Of a DNA stretch of 64,000 nucleotides, positions 1-7,845 are shown in pieces. Source of the stretch: Pedobacter xixiisoli (GTDB taxonomy: Bacteria; Bacteroidota; Bacteroidia; Sphingobacteriales; Sphingobacteriaceae); NCBI RefSeq assembly GCF_900215335.1, contig NZ_OCMT01000001.1:682001-746000 (forward strand), in the 5' to 3' direction. Each line of letters opens with the position of its first letter. Position 1 is the first letter of the stretch. The notes under the pieces are model-generated. The model did no database searches, had not been told where the DNA came from, and worked only from the letters and a program-made list of their open reading frames with translations. The position numbers and the translations under genes are program-made.

Positions 1-646
1 AGTGGCGCAAATCTTCCTTAAAATAAGAAAAGGAGAGGGAATTACTCAAGAAGAAAACCTGAAATTCAAATCGGCTATGCTTTTTCAATTTGCCCTTTGG
101 GACCATGAAAGAGGATGGGTGCAGCAATATCACCTAGGTGCTATCCGTAACAACAACGATCGTTTGTTATCGTCGTTAGGACCAGATACTGGTTTCGATT
201 CGATTGGCGATTTTTCGCAAGGCAGACAACTATCTAAGTTTCTTAATAAGTTAGATGCTGATAATAAATTAGCGAAAACCATTTTATACAATTTAAATCC
301 AGCAGACAATGAATTAATGGCCACCATGATTGGTAATTATCAGGATGGTACCGTAGCAGGAAAAGTACAGTGGGGCTCAGGCTGGTGGTTTTTAGATCAA
401 AAGCAAGGGATGATTAACCAATTAAATGCTTTATCTAATTTAGGTTTGTTAAGTCAGTTTGTAGGGATGTTAACCGATTCTAGAAGCTTCCTTTCATTCC
501 CTAGGCACGAGTATTTCCGTCGTATTTTGTGCGATTTATTCGGTACAGATATTGAAAATGGAGAAATCCCGAACGATATAAAATTGGTTAGCCAATTAAT
601 TGAAAATATTTGTTATAACAATGCAAAAGCCTATTTTAGCTTTTAA
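1..646 (+). CDS. uxaC: Glucuronate isomerase, C-terminal part (5' end outside window)
   Basis: This enzyme converts D-glucuronate to D-fructuronate (and galacturonate to tagaturonate) in the cytoplasm, the first step of hexuronate breakdown. The visible 214 residues are an open frame running in from the window edge. They carry the family's typical segments FALWDHERGWVQQYHLGAIR near residues 30-50, WWFLDQK near 128-134 and FPRHEYFRR near 166-174. The family is usually about 465-470 aa, so a little under half is present; the first in-frame GTG is not the true start. KDG kinase and KDPG aldolase follow, consistent with a hexuronate operon whose missing steps (UxaB/UxuB, UxaA/UxuA) would lie upstream. 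Confidence 0.93.
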   Translation, partial: VAQIFLKIRKGEGITQEENLKFKSAMLFQFALWDHERGWVQQYHLGAIRNNNDRLLSSLGPDTGFDSIGDFSQGRQLSKFLNKLDADNKLAKTILYNLNPADNELMATMIGNYQDGTVAGKVQWGSGWWFLDQKQGMINQLNALSNLGLLSQFVGMLTDSRSFLSFPRHEYFRRILCDLFGTDIENGEIPNDIKLVSQLIENICYNNAKAYFSF

Positions 647-742
647 ATAACATATTTATATCACCTAGTAGGGGAAAGAAAAAAGATATTCAGGCAAATT
701 AAAGCCTTTTATCTTTCACCTTTCGTCTTTTACCTTTAATAA

Positions 743-1756
743 ATGAAAGTTTTAAGCTTTGGGGAATTATTGCTACGCATCTGTCCGGATACCGATGGAC
801 AATGGTTAGCAGATAATGAACTACCTTTTTATGTTGGAGGCGCAGAATTGAACGTGGCTACAGCATTGGCACTTTGGGAAGTCCCATCGGCCTATTTTTC
901 GGCATTGCCGGATAATTTCATGTCAGAGCAGATTTTGAACTACGTTAACAAATGCAACATCGATTCGTCGAGAATACAGTTAAGTGGCGATAGGTTAGGT
1001 TTGTATTATCTGCCAAAAGGTAAAGACCTCAAAAACGCAGGCGTAATCTACGATAGAGCTAATTCTTCTTTCGCTGGTATTAAACCTGGAACTTTAAACT
1101 GGGATGAAATTTTTCAGGACGTAACTTGGTTTCATTTCAGTGCCATTTGCCCGGCGTTAAATCAAGATGCGGCAGATGTTTGCTTAGAAGCAGTTAAAGC
1201 AGCTAGCGAACTTGGCATCACCATTTCTATCGACTTAAATTACAGAGCAAAGCTTTGGAAATTTGGTAAGGAACCTATCGATATTATCCCAAGTTTGGTA
1301 GAATATTGTGATTTGGTAATGGGAAATATATGGGCAGCAGAACGGATGTTGGGTATTACTTTGCCATCGGATATTGTAGAAATTGATACTAAAGAGAATT
1401 ACCTTAAACAGGCAGAAATTACATCAAAAGAAATCATCAATAAATTTCCAAAATGTAAACACGTAGCCAATACATTTAGGTTCGATTATAAAGCGGGCAT
1501 CAGATATTACACTACTTTATTTACTGAAGGCCAACTTTTTGTTTCTAAAGAATACCTTTCTGAGCAAATTTTAGACCGCGTAGGAAGTGGCGATTGCTAC
1601 ATGGGAGGTTTAATTTACGGCTTCTACAATCAGCATGAGCCTCAGCAGATTTTAGAGTTTGCTACTGGCGCTGCCTACAACAAATTGTACATTCCTAGCG
1701 ATTGTACCACTGCAACCGTTCAAGACATTCACCAAACTATCTCCCAAAATGACTAA
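743..1756 (+). CDS. kdgK: 2-dehydro-3-deoxygluconokinase (PfkB family)
   Basis: It phosphorylates 2-keto-3-deoxygluconate (KDG) to KDPG with ATP. The 337-aa protein is a PfkB/ribokinase-fold sugar kinase. It has the N-terminal GGAELNVA substrate segment at residues 32-39 and the C-terminal GSGD anion-hole motif at 281-284, where D284 is the expected catalytic base. The stop overlaps the start of the KDPG aldolase gene by 8 bp, so the two are translationally coupled and make successive steps of one pathway. Another PfkB sugar kinase function is possible from sequence alone, but uxaC upstream and eda downstream make KDG the likely substrate. Confidence 0.9.
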   Translation: MKVLSFGELLLRICPDTDGQWLADNELPFYVGGAELNVATALALWEVPSAYFSALPDNFMSEQILNYVNKCNIDSSRIQLSGDRLGLYYLPKGKDLKNAGVIYDRANSSFAGIKPGTLNWDEIFQDVTWFHFSAICPALNQDAADVCLEAVKAASELGITISIDLNYRAKLWKFGKEPIDIIPSLVEYCDLVMGNIWAAERMLGITLPSDIVEIDTKENYLKQAEITSKEIINKFPKCKHVANTFRFDYKAGIRYYTTLFTEGQLFVSKEYLSEQILDRVGSGDCYMGGLIYGFYNQHEPQQILEFATGAAYNKLYIPSDCTTATVQDIHQTISQND

Positions 1757-2414
1757 GAATAAAGAAACTACCATACAAGCAATACAGCAACAAGGATTAT
1801 TGCCATTATTTTATTACGAAGATGCGCAAGTTAGTTTAGAGATCATCAGGGCTTTATACAAAGGCGGCGTTCGAGTTTTCGAATATACCAACAGAGGTGC
1901 CGCGGCTTTAGAGAACTTCAAGATTTTTAAAGAAGCGCTGAAAACTGAAATGCAAGATTTGTTTTTAGGTATTGGTACCATCAAAACTGCCGAACAAGCG
2001 CAAGCTTTTTTAGATGCTGGTGCAGATTTTATCGTTTGTCCAATCGTAAATCCAGCAGTTGCTAAATTAACACATGATGCGGGTTTACTATGGATACCAG
2101 GTTGCATGACACCAACAGAAATTGATTTGGCTCAACAGCACAAAGCAGGCATCATCAAATTGTTTCCAGCAAATATTTTAGGACCAGATTTCCTTTCCTC
2201 AATTAAAGAGTTATTCCAAGGACAATTATTTGTACCAACTGGCGGTGTAGAAATTGAAGAAAATAACATTGCAAGCTGGTTTAAAGCTGGTGTTTGTGCC
2301 GTAGGTATGGGCAGTAAATTGGTAAGCAAGCAAATCATCGAGCAACAAGATTATAGTAAAATTGAGTCATTAACTAAGCAAACCTTTGAAATTATACAAA
2401 AAGTAAGGAAATAA
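1749..2414 (+). CDS. eda: KDPG/KHG aldolase (bifunctional 4-hydroxy-2-oxoglutarate aldolase)
   Basis: It cleaves KDPG into pyruvate and glyceraldehyde 3-phosphate through a Schiff-base lysine. The 221-aa protein matches the family size. Expected active-site residues are visible: E45 and R49 in VFEYTNRG, the GIGT segment at 74-77, PGCMTPTE at 117-124 and the Schiff-base K137 in GIIKLFPAN. The frame is open upstream of the chosen ATG, but this ATG overlaps the kdgK stop and gives a normal-length N-terminus. The gapN gene in the same cluster can take the glyceraldehyde 3-phosphate onward. Confidence 0.93.
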   Translation: MTKNKETTIQAIQQQGLLPLFYYEDAQVSLEIIRALYKGGVRVFEYTNRGAAALENFKIFKEALKTEMQDLFLGIGTIKTAEQAQAFLDAGADFIVCPIVNPAVAKLTHDAGLLWIPGCMTPTEIDLAQQHKAGIIKLFPANILGPDFLSSIKELFQGQLFVPTGGVEIEENNIASWFKAGVCAVGMGSKLVSKQIIEQQDYSKIESLTKQTFEIIQKVRK

Positions 2415-2442
2415 TTAACGCACTTGCTTTGCTAAGTTATTT

Positions 2443-2460
2443 TCTCTCCTCTCGGGGAGA
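2443..2460. repeat. Short C/G-rich hairpin between eda and the transporter gene
   Basis: CTCTCC and GGAGAG arms surround a short loop, followed by a GCCGAAGGC mini-hairpin. Similar CTCTCC...GGAGAG hairpins are dispersed in many Bacteroidota intergenic regions. It has no T-run, so it is more likely an mRNA structure or dispersed repeat than a strong terminator. Confidence 0.4.
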
Positions 2461-2515
2461 GATGCCGAAGGCAGACAGGGGCAACCAACAAACCAAATAA
2501 CCAAAACCAAAAAAT

Positions 2516-3955
2516 ATGAACCAAACCAAGCAAAGTAAATACAGATGGACCATTTGTTCCCTGCTGTTTTTTGCAACAACCATTAACTACTTAGATAGGC
2601 AGGTGCTTTCTCTAACATGGAAAGATTTCATTAGCCCAGAGTTTCATTGGACGAATAATGACTACGGAAATATCACGGCGTTATTCTCTATTTTCTACGC
2701 AGTTAGTATGTTACTTGCTGGTCGTTTTGTAGATTGGATGGATACCAAAAAAGGATTTCTTTGGGCAATCGGTATTTGGTCGGTAGGGGCAGTACTACAT
2801 GCTTTTTGCGGTATTGCAACTTCTGGTATCATTACTGGAGATTGGTTTGTAGGTTTCGAAGGAGCTAAACACGCTATTGAAAAAGTGGAAGACGTAGGCT
2901 TAATTATCAATGTAAGTGTAACGCTTTTCATTTTCGCCCGTTTTGTATTAGCGGTAGGAGAGGCAGGTAACTTTCCAGCAGCTATAAAGGCTACAGCAGA
3001 ATATTTCCCTAAGAAAGATAGAGCTTTAGCTACCAGTATTTTCAATGCAGGTGCTACTATTGGTGCATTAGCAGCCCCATTGAGTATTCCAGTAATTGCA
3101 AAATATTATGGATGGGAAATGTCATTCATCATTATTGGTGCTTTAGGTTTTGTTTGGATGGGGTTTTGGGTATTTTACTATAAAAAGCCAGATGCCAATC
3201 CAAAAGTGAATGCAGAAGAGTTAGCCTATATCAATCAAGATGATCAGTTGCAAGTTCAAGTAGAAGCTTTACCGACAGATGAAAAGAGTTTATCCTTTGC
3301 TAAAGCTTTCAGCTATAAACAAACTTGGGCATTCGTTTTTGGTAAATTTATGACTGATGGTGTTTGGTGGTTCTATTTATTTTGGATGCCAGCTTATTTG
3401 TCTGAGGTTTACAATATCAAATCATCAGATACTGAAGGACAGTTAGCGATTTTCATTCTATATGCCATTACCTTGTTATCAATTTTTGGTGGTTGGTTAC
3501 CAACTTTCTTCGTAGATAAAAAGAAGATGAATCCTTATGAAGGACGCATGAGAGCGATGTTGATTTTTGCTTTCTTTCCATTGTTAGCATTATTAACACA
3601 GCCATTAGGCCATATTTCCTATTGGATTCCAGTAATTATCATCGGTATTGCTGGTGCGGCACACCAATCTTGGTCGGCAAATATATTCTCAACTATTGGT
3701 GATAGCTTCCCGAAAAAGGCCATTGCAACCATTACGGGTATTGGCGGTTTAGCTGGAGGTGTCGGTGCAACAATTATCAATAAATCTTCGGGGCTGTTAT
3801 TTGATTATTCTTCAAAAACGCAAATGAAGTTCATGGGTTTTCAAGGAATTGAAGCAGGTTATTTTATCATCTTCTCATTCTGTGCCGTGGCTTATCTAAT
3901 TGCTTGGGTAGTGATGAAATCACTGGTTCCAAAAATGAAAGTCATTAACCTTTAA
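2516..3955 (+). CDS. MFS transporter, hexuronate (ExuT-like, anion:cation symporter family)
   Basis: A 479-aa inner-membrane permease with about 12 hydrophobic segments. The N-terminal RWTICSLLFFATTINYLDRQVLS pattern (residues about 10-32) is typical of the anion:cation symporter group of the MFS, which includes the glucuronate/galacturonate transporter ExuT and GudP. RFVLAVGEAGNFPAAIKA near residues 142-159 is the family's conserved cytoplasmic motif region. A stretch near residues 100-135 between early helices seems longer than in E. coli ExuT. Its place in a uxaC-kdgK-eda cluster supports hexuronate uptake; the exact substrate (glucuronate, galacturonate or their dimers) cannot be read from sequence. 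Confidence 0.85.
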   Translation: MNQTKQSKYRWTICSLLFFATTINYLDRQVLSLTWKDFISPEFHWTNNDYGNITALFSIFYAVSMLLAGRFVDWMDTKKGFLWAIGIWSVGAVLHAFCGIATSGIITGDWFVGFEGAKHAIEKVEDVGLIINVSVTLFIFARFVLAVGEAGNFPAAIKATAEYFPKKDRALATSIFNAGATIGALAAPLSIPVIAKYYGWEMSFIIIGALGFVWMGFWVFYYKKPDANPKVNAEELAYINQDDQLQVQVEALPTDEKSLSFAKAFSYKQTWAFVFGKFMTDGVWWFYLFWMPAYLSEVYNIKSSDTEGQLAIFILYAITLLSIFGGWLPTFFVDKKKMNPYEGRMRAMLIFAFFPLLALLTQPLGHISYWIPVIIIGIAGAAHQSWSANIFSTIGDSFPKKAIATITGIGGLAGGVGATIINKSSGLLFDYSSKTQMKFMGFQGIEAGYFIIFSFCAVAYLIAWVVMKSLVPKMKVINL

Positions 3956-3957
3956 TA

Positions 3958-3991
3958 GATATATCCTCTCTTTCAACCGGAGGGGATATAT
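3958..3991 (+). terminator. Weak inverted repeat after the hexuronate transporter gene
   Basis: TATATCC-rich and GGATATA-rich arms are separated by about 14 nt just after the stop codon. There is no long T-run, so it may be a processing or stability hairpin rather than a full terminator; gapN follows within about 60 bp. Confidence 0.35.
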
Positions 3992-4044
3992 TAATAGCAA
4001 TAAAATCTAGTAAATCTATAAACTAAGTAATAAATCAAACAAAA

Positions 4045-5664
4045 ATGTCACTAAACCTAGAAAATCTGTTTCCTTTAGAGGCAGATATCCCCGAGGCCTA
4101 TGCGCTAGAGGGACCACTAGACCAGCGAAGCTATTTGTCAAATGGCGATATGCTCACTTGGTCGGGAGATGTACATACCGTGCTTTCTCCAATTTGTATT
4201 AAAACTGCTAAAGGCTTAGAGCGAAAGTTAATTGGTACTTATCCACTTTGTGGCGAGAAAGAAGCGCAAATCGCTTTAGATGCCGCTGTAGCTGCTTACA
4301 ATAACGGAAGAGGAGAGTGGCCAACCATGAGCGTGGCACAACGCATCGAGTGTGTAGAGAAGTTCACTCGTGATATCATTGCGAAGAAGGACGAGGTAGT
4401 GAAACTGATCATGTGGGAAATTGGTAAAACCTATGGCGACTCAGTAAAAGAATTCGACAGAACCATAGAATACATCAATGCGACTATAGATGCTCTAAAA
4501 GATATCGATAGACAATCTGCAGGATTCACTATCGAACAAGGCATTGTAGCGCAAATCCGTCGTTCTCCATTAGGTGTAGTGCTTTGTATGGGACCGTTTA
4601 ACTACCCTTTAAACGAGACTTTTACTACACTTATTCCTGCGTTAATTATGGGGAATACGATTTTATTTAAACCACCTAAGCATGGTACATTATTATTTTA
4701 CCCATTATTGCAGGCATTTAGAGATAACTTTCCTAAAGGCGTGGTGAATACCATTTACGGTCGTGGTAATAAAATTATTCCAGGCTTAATGGAATCTGGT
4801 AAAATCAACGTATTAACCTTAATTGGCTCTAGTAAAGTAGCAGATCAATTGAAAAAGATGCATCCTAAAGTGAATCGTTTACGTGCTATTTTGGGTTTAG
4901 ATGCGAAGAATGCTGCCATCATTACTGCTAACGCCGATTTAAAATTGGCCGTTCAAGAAACAGTTTTAGGTTCGTTGTCATTCAACGGACAGCGCTGTAC
5001 AGCCTTGAAAGTTATTTTCGTACATAAAAAACATGTAGATCAGTTTGTGAAAGAACTTTCGGAAGAAATCTCGAAGCTTAAGTTTGGAATGCCTTGGGAA
5101 GCTGGAGTGTCGCTTACACCATTACCAGAGCCACAAAAACCTGCTTATCTAAAAGAGCTAATTGATGATGCTATTGCTAAGGGAGCTCAGATAGTCAATA
5201 AAAATGGTGGACAGACGAAAGAATCATTTGTGTATCCAGCTGTTGTTTATCCTGTCACCAAAGAAATGAAGTTATATACCGAAGAGCAATTTGGCCCAGT
5301 AATTCCTGTAGTTACTTTTGATGATATAGAGGAGCCTATTAATTATCTGATAGAATCTACACATGGACAACAGGTGAGTATTTTCAGTAACGATAACGAA
5401 GAAGTGGCAGCTTTGATAGATCCAATTGTAAATCAGGTAAGCCGTGTAAATATTAACTGTCAATGTCAACGTGGCCCAGATGTTTTTCCATTTACAGGAA
5501 GAAAAGATAGTGCTGAGGGAACCTTGTCTGTGGTAGATGCATTAAGGTCTTTTTCGATTAGATCATTAGTGGCAGCCAAATTAAACGATAATAACAAACG
5601 CTTATTGAATGAGATTATTGACGGTAATAATTCGAACTTCTTAAGTACAAAATATCTGTTTTAA
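4045..5664 (+). CDS. gapN: NADP-dependent non-phosphorylating glyceraldehyde-3-phosphate dehydrogenase
   Basis: It oxidises glyceraldehyde 3-phosphate directly to 3-phosphoglycerate, making NADPH and skipping the ATP-yielding step. The 539-aa protein is an aldehyde dehydrogenase. MGPFNYPLNE near residues 184-193 contains the conserved active-site Asn, and the catalytic Cys is C318 in FNGQRCTALK, a context typical of GapN rather than of general aldehyde dehydrogenases. It closes the hexuronate cluster, where KDPG aldolase supplies the substrate. The alternative, another semialdehyde dehydrogenase such as an alpha-ketoglutaric semialdehyde type, is less likely given FNGQRCTA and the neighbours. 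Confidence 0.85.
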   Translation: MSLNLENLFPLEADIPEAYALEGPLDQRSYLSNGDMLTWSGDVHTVLSPICIKTAKGLERKLIGTYPLCGEKEAQIALDAAVAAYNNGRGEWPTMSVAQRIECVEKFTRDIIAKKDEVVKLIMWEIGKTYGDSVKEFDRTIEYINATIDALKDIDRQSAGFTIEQGIVAQIRRSPLGVVLCMGPFNYPLNETFTTLIPALIMGNTILFKPPKHGTLLFYPLLQAFRDNFPKGVVNTIYGRGNKIIPGLMESGKINVLTLIGSSKVADQLKKMHPKVNRLRAILGLDAKNAAIITANADLKLAVQETVLGSLSFNGQRCTALKVIFVHKKHVDQFVKELSEEISKLKFGMPWEAGVSLTPLPEPQKPAYLKELIDDAIAKGAQIVNKNGGQTKESFVYPAVVYPVTKEMKLYTEEQFGPVIPVVTFDDIEEPINYLIESTHGQQVSIFSNDNEEVAALIDPIVNQVSRVNINCQCQRGPDVFPFTGRKDSAEGTLSVVDALRSFSIRSLVAAKLNDNNKRLLNEIIDGNNSNFLSTKYLF

Positions 5665-5768
5665 ATACTTGATAGGTATTTGTCTTGGTTTAATCCAGTA
5701 TTTTTACCTAAAACAGAAATATTCTAAATTTTTTCTTAGAAAAGTTCGGAATATTGAAAAAAAGTTTT

Positions 5769-5776
5769 TACATTTG
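5769..5776 (+). promoter_or_regulatory. TAnnTTTG -7 box of a possible small RNA
   Basis: TACATTTG matches the Bacteroidota sigma-A -7 consensus TAnnTTTG exactly. It lies a few nt upstream of a structured, terminator-ended segment. No well-spaced TTG -33 box is obvious, so the assignment is tentative. Confidence 0.4.
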
Positions 5777-5780
5777 GGCT

Positions 5781-5848
5781 TACCCTTTCGGGGGTATGTT
5801 TTTCATAGGTAGATGTAGGGTCAGGAACTAGTTTCTTGGCCCTTTTTT
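5781..5848 (+). ncRNA. Candidate small RNA (about 68 nt)
   Basis: The segment starts with a TACCC/GGGTA hairpin just downstream of a TACATTTG box and ends with an imperfect GGGTCAGGAA...TTTCTTGGCCC hairpin followed by six T. A promoter-like box, a 5' hairpin and an intrinsic terminator in under 80 bp suggest a short independent transcript. The terminator may instead simply serve gapN about 150 bp upstream, in which case the box is coincidence. I do not recognise an Rfam family. Confidence 0.4.
5818..5848 (+). terminator. Intrinsic terminator downstream of gapN / candidate sRNA
   Basis: Imperfect hairpin GGGTCAGGAA-loop-TTTCTTGGCCC directly followed by six T on the + strand. Confidence 0.7.
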
Positions 5849-6053
5849 ATTTTATGCGATTTAGGGAATTAAATCGGTGTTTTTAGGTTGATAAATCAGT
5901 TTTTAGAAATATTTTCTTTCGATGTGATAGTTATTCATCATCAATGCCAAAATATTTTAATTCTTATTTGTTGATTATTAACTAGATATTTAATCAGGGT
6001 TAAAATAAAAGCATATTTTTTTAAAAATAATTTGACCGAATAATTAATATTCC

Positions 6054-6061
6054 TATATTTG
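6054..6061 (+). promoter_or_regulatory. Promoter -7 box of tRNA-Lys
   Basis: TATATTTG fits the TAnnTTTG consensus. A TTTGAC element about 20 nt upstream (6031-6036) fits the -33 TTG box. The tRNA begins about 22 nt after the box. Confidence 0.7.
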
Positions 6062-6082
6062 CACCTCCTTAGAACGAAGGAA

Positions 6083-6155
6083 GATTCCGTAGCTCAGCTG
6101 GTAGAGCATTACACTTTTAATGTAGTGGTCCTGGGTTCGAATCCCAGCGGGATCA
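6083..6155 (+). tRNA. tRNA-Lys (anticodon TTT)
   Basis: Complete cloverleaf. The GATTCCG acceptor arm pairs with CGGGATC (one G-T pair), the D stem is GCTC/GAGC, the anticodon stem is TTACA/TGTAG around loop CTTTTAA, and the T arm CTGGG/CCCAG encloses TTCGAAT. The discriminator is A and CCA is not encoded. Its 3' end is the insertion site of the mobile element; the element's end restores the tRNA sequence exactly, so the gene should stay functional. Confidence 0.97.
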
Positions 6156-6157
6156 CA
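6141..6157 (+). repeat. attL core (in tRNA-Lys 3' end)
   Basis: Identical over 17 bp to the copy at 29032-29048. The similarity extends 7 bp further left (ggttc plus two mismatches). It covers the 3' half of the T arm and the acceptor strand. Confidence 0.88.
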
Positions 6158-6178
6158 GAAATGACTAACAAAACGTAT

Positions 6179-6211
6179 AAAACCCTGCAATCGCTCGATT
6201 AGCAGGGTTTT
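6179..6211 (+). terminator. Intrinsic terminator after tRNA-Lys supplied by the element
   Basis: AAAACCCTGC / GCAGGGTTTT hairpin (10-bp stem, 13-nt loop) with following T residues. It lies inside the element and would now end the tRNA transcript; the probable original tRNA terminator is displaced to 29065-29092. Confidence 0.75.
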
Positions 6212-6256
6212 TGCTTTTAGGACTTTACCAAAACTTGCATGAATTCCCAAAAAAAA

Positions 6257-6305
6257 GGTGAGTAATTCGGTGAGTCATCCTGAAAGTATATATGACTCAC
6301 CGAAT
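6257..6305. promoter_or_regulatory. Left-end integrase arm-type sites (direct and inverted GGTGAGT motifs)
   Basis: GGTGAGTAATTCGGTGAGTC holds two GGTGAG copies 13 bp apart. An exact 12-bp inverted copy, GACTCACCGAAT, follows at 6294-6305. The same GGTGAG..ATTCGGTGAGT block sits 57 bp inside the right border. Placement close to both att cores suggests arm sites for the integrase or excisionase. Confidence 0.6.
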
Positions 6306-6401
6306 AAGCTGTATCCATTTAATGGACAAGCTGTTACGGACTGAACATCTTGTCTGTTTTAGTTGCCAATGCTAAATTTGTTAACCTTTAATCGTTTGAT
6401 T

Positions 6402-7622
6402 ATGAAAACTAATTTTAGCCTGCTTTTCTTTATGAAAAGACAAAAGAACTATTCAGAGGGCGAAGCTCCTATCTACATGCGCATTACGGTAGAGGGTAAA
6501 CGTGTAGAACTTGCCACCGGAAGATCATGTGAACCCGACCGCTGGCATTCCAGATCAGGGAGGGCAACTGGTACAAGGGAAAAATATCGGTTGTTCAACA
6601 CCAGCCTAGACCAGTTACAGAACAAAGTGTATGATGCCCACGCCAAACTCGTACAGTCTGGTATGGAGATCACTGCACAATCCATTCGGGACATATTGAT
6701 CGGAAAGGTTGCAAAATGTGCAATGCTATTGGATGCGGTTTCTGAACACAATGAAAAAATGGAAGCGTTAGTCGGCAAAGATTATGTTAGGGGAACGCTG
6801 AACAGGTACAAGGTACTCTACAATCACTTGCAGACTTATATAAAGATGCATTACGGATCGGATGATTTCGAAGTCGGAAAAGTGGATATCTCTTTCTTCA
6901 ACAACTTCGACTATTACCTAAGATCACGATCATGTGCAAACAACTATACCGTAAAGATGATAAAGAACCTTGGCAAGATCATCAATATATGCTGCGAGAA
7001 CGGGAATGCAGAGAGCAACCCAATAACGTTTTATAAGGGAAAAACCAAAACGGTGGACAGAAATTTCCTATCACAGGATGAAATACAGACCCTATTGCAT
7101 AAGCGTTTCGTTACCGCCAGGTTGGATGCCATCAGGGATGTTTTCATGTTCTGCTGTTTTACGGGGCTAGCCTATGCTGACGTACAAAAACTAAAGGAAA
7201 CGGATATCCGTAAGGGTATCGACGGCGAGCTTTGGATCATCAAAAACCGTCAAAAGACCAACATCAGGTCTTCTATACCATTACTTCCAAATGCGGTCGA
7301 GCTTATCAACAAATATGCAGAGCATCCCATCTGTTCAAATCTTGGAACTGTGTTTCCTGTACCGAGCAACCAAAAGATGAACGAATATTTAAAGGAGATA
7401 GGCGATCTGTGTGGCATTGAAAAGAAACTGACCTCGCATATTGCCCGTCATACTTTTGCTACAACGGTTACCTTGTTAAATGGTGTACCAATAGAAAGCG
7501 TATCGAAGATGCTAGGACACACTAATATAAGAACAACGCAACACTATGCTAAAATATTGGACATGAAACTCAGCGAAGATATGGCAAACCTTAAAGCAAG
7601 ATTAGCTGACCAGTTTGTATAA
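6402..7622 (+). CDS. Tyrosine recombinase / integrase, Bacteroidota type
   Basis: It catalyses site-specific integration and excision of the element at tRNA-Lys. The 406-aa protein has the usual N-terminal Arm-binding beta region (IYMRITVEGKR), a central SAM-like core-binding domain (about residues 105-200) and a C-terminal catalytic domain. Catalytic residues are H346-x-x-R349, H373 in LGH and the nucleophile Y382. The first catalytic arginine normally in TGLR is replaced (TGLAYADV), as is known for several Bacteroides integrases such as IntDOT. I chose the ATG giving MKTNFSLLFF, the family's standard start, over an in-frame ATG 13 codons upstream. Confidence 0.95.
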   Translation: MKTNFSLLFFMKRQKNYSEGEAPIYMRITVEGKRVELATGRSCEPDRWHSRSGRATGTREKYRLFNTSLDQLQNKVYDAHAKLVQSGMEITAQSIRDILIGKVAKCAMLLDAVSEHNEKMEALVGKDYVRGTLNRYKVLYNHLQTYIKMHYGSDDFEVGKVDISFFNNFDYYLRSRSCANNYTVKMIKNLGKIINICCENGNAESNPITFYKGKTKTVDRNFLSQDEIQTLLHKRFVTARLDAIRDVFMFCCFTGLAYADVQKLKETDIRKGIDGELWIIKNRQKTNIRSSIPLLPNAVELINKYAEHPICSNLGTVFPVPSNQKMNEYLKEIGDLCGIEKKLTSHIARHTFATTVTLLNGVPIESVSKMLGHTNIRTTQHYAKILDMKLSEDMANLKARLADQFV

Positions 7623-7691
7623 CTATTACAATCTATTGAAGATTTTTTAATGTTTTTCGTGCCTTAAATTTCAGATCGTTAATATAAATGG

Positions 7692-7719
7692 ACGGCAGTA
7701 ATCTTTGGATTGCTGCCGT
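7692..7719. terminator. Strong hairpin between convergent integrase and ATPase genes
   Basis: ACGGCAGTAATC / GATTGCTGCCGT arms (12 bp, one G-T pair) flank a 4-nt loop. There is no T-run on either side, but the position between convergent genes suggests a transcription end or RNA-stability structure. Confidence 0.5.
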
Positions 7720-7845
7720 ATCGATTAAGGTGATTTCAATACTACTATTAAAGAAACCGAATGAATAAGCACTAACTAAAATTATGAGAAATGGCAAATA
7801 TAATCAATTAGAGCTGCTCAGTTCTTGTTTTTCCACAAATGGGTT

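Larger units (their letters stand above)
5665..6053. other. Intergenic stretch between gapN and tRNA-Lys
   Basis: No protein-coding gene is visible. It holds a TACATTTG promoter-like box, a small hairpin, a terminator-like hairpin (listed separately) and then about 200 bp of AT-rich sequence leading to the tRNA promoter. Confidence 0.6.
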
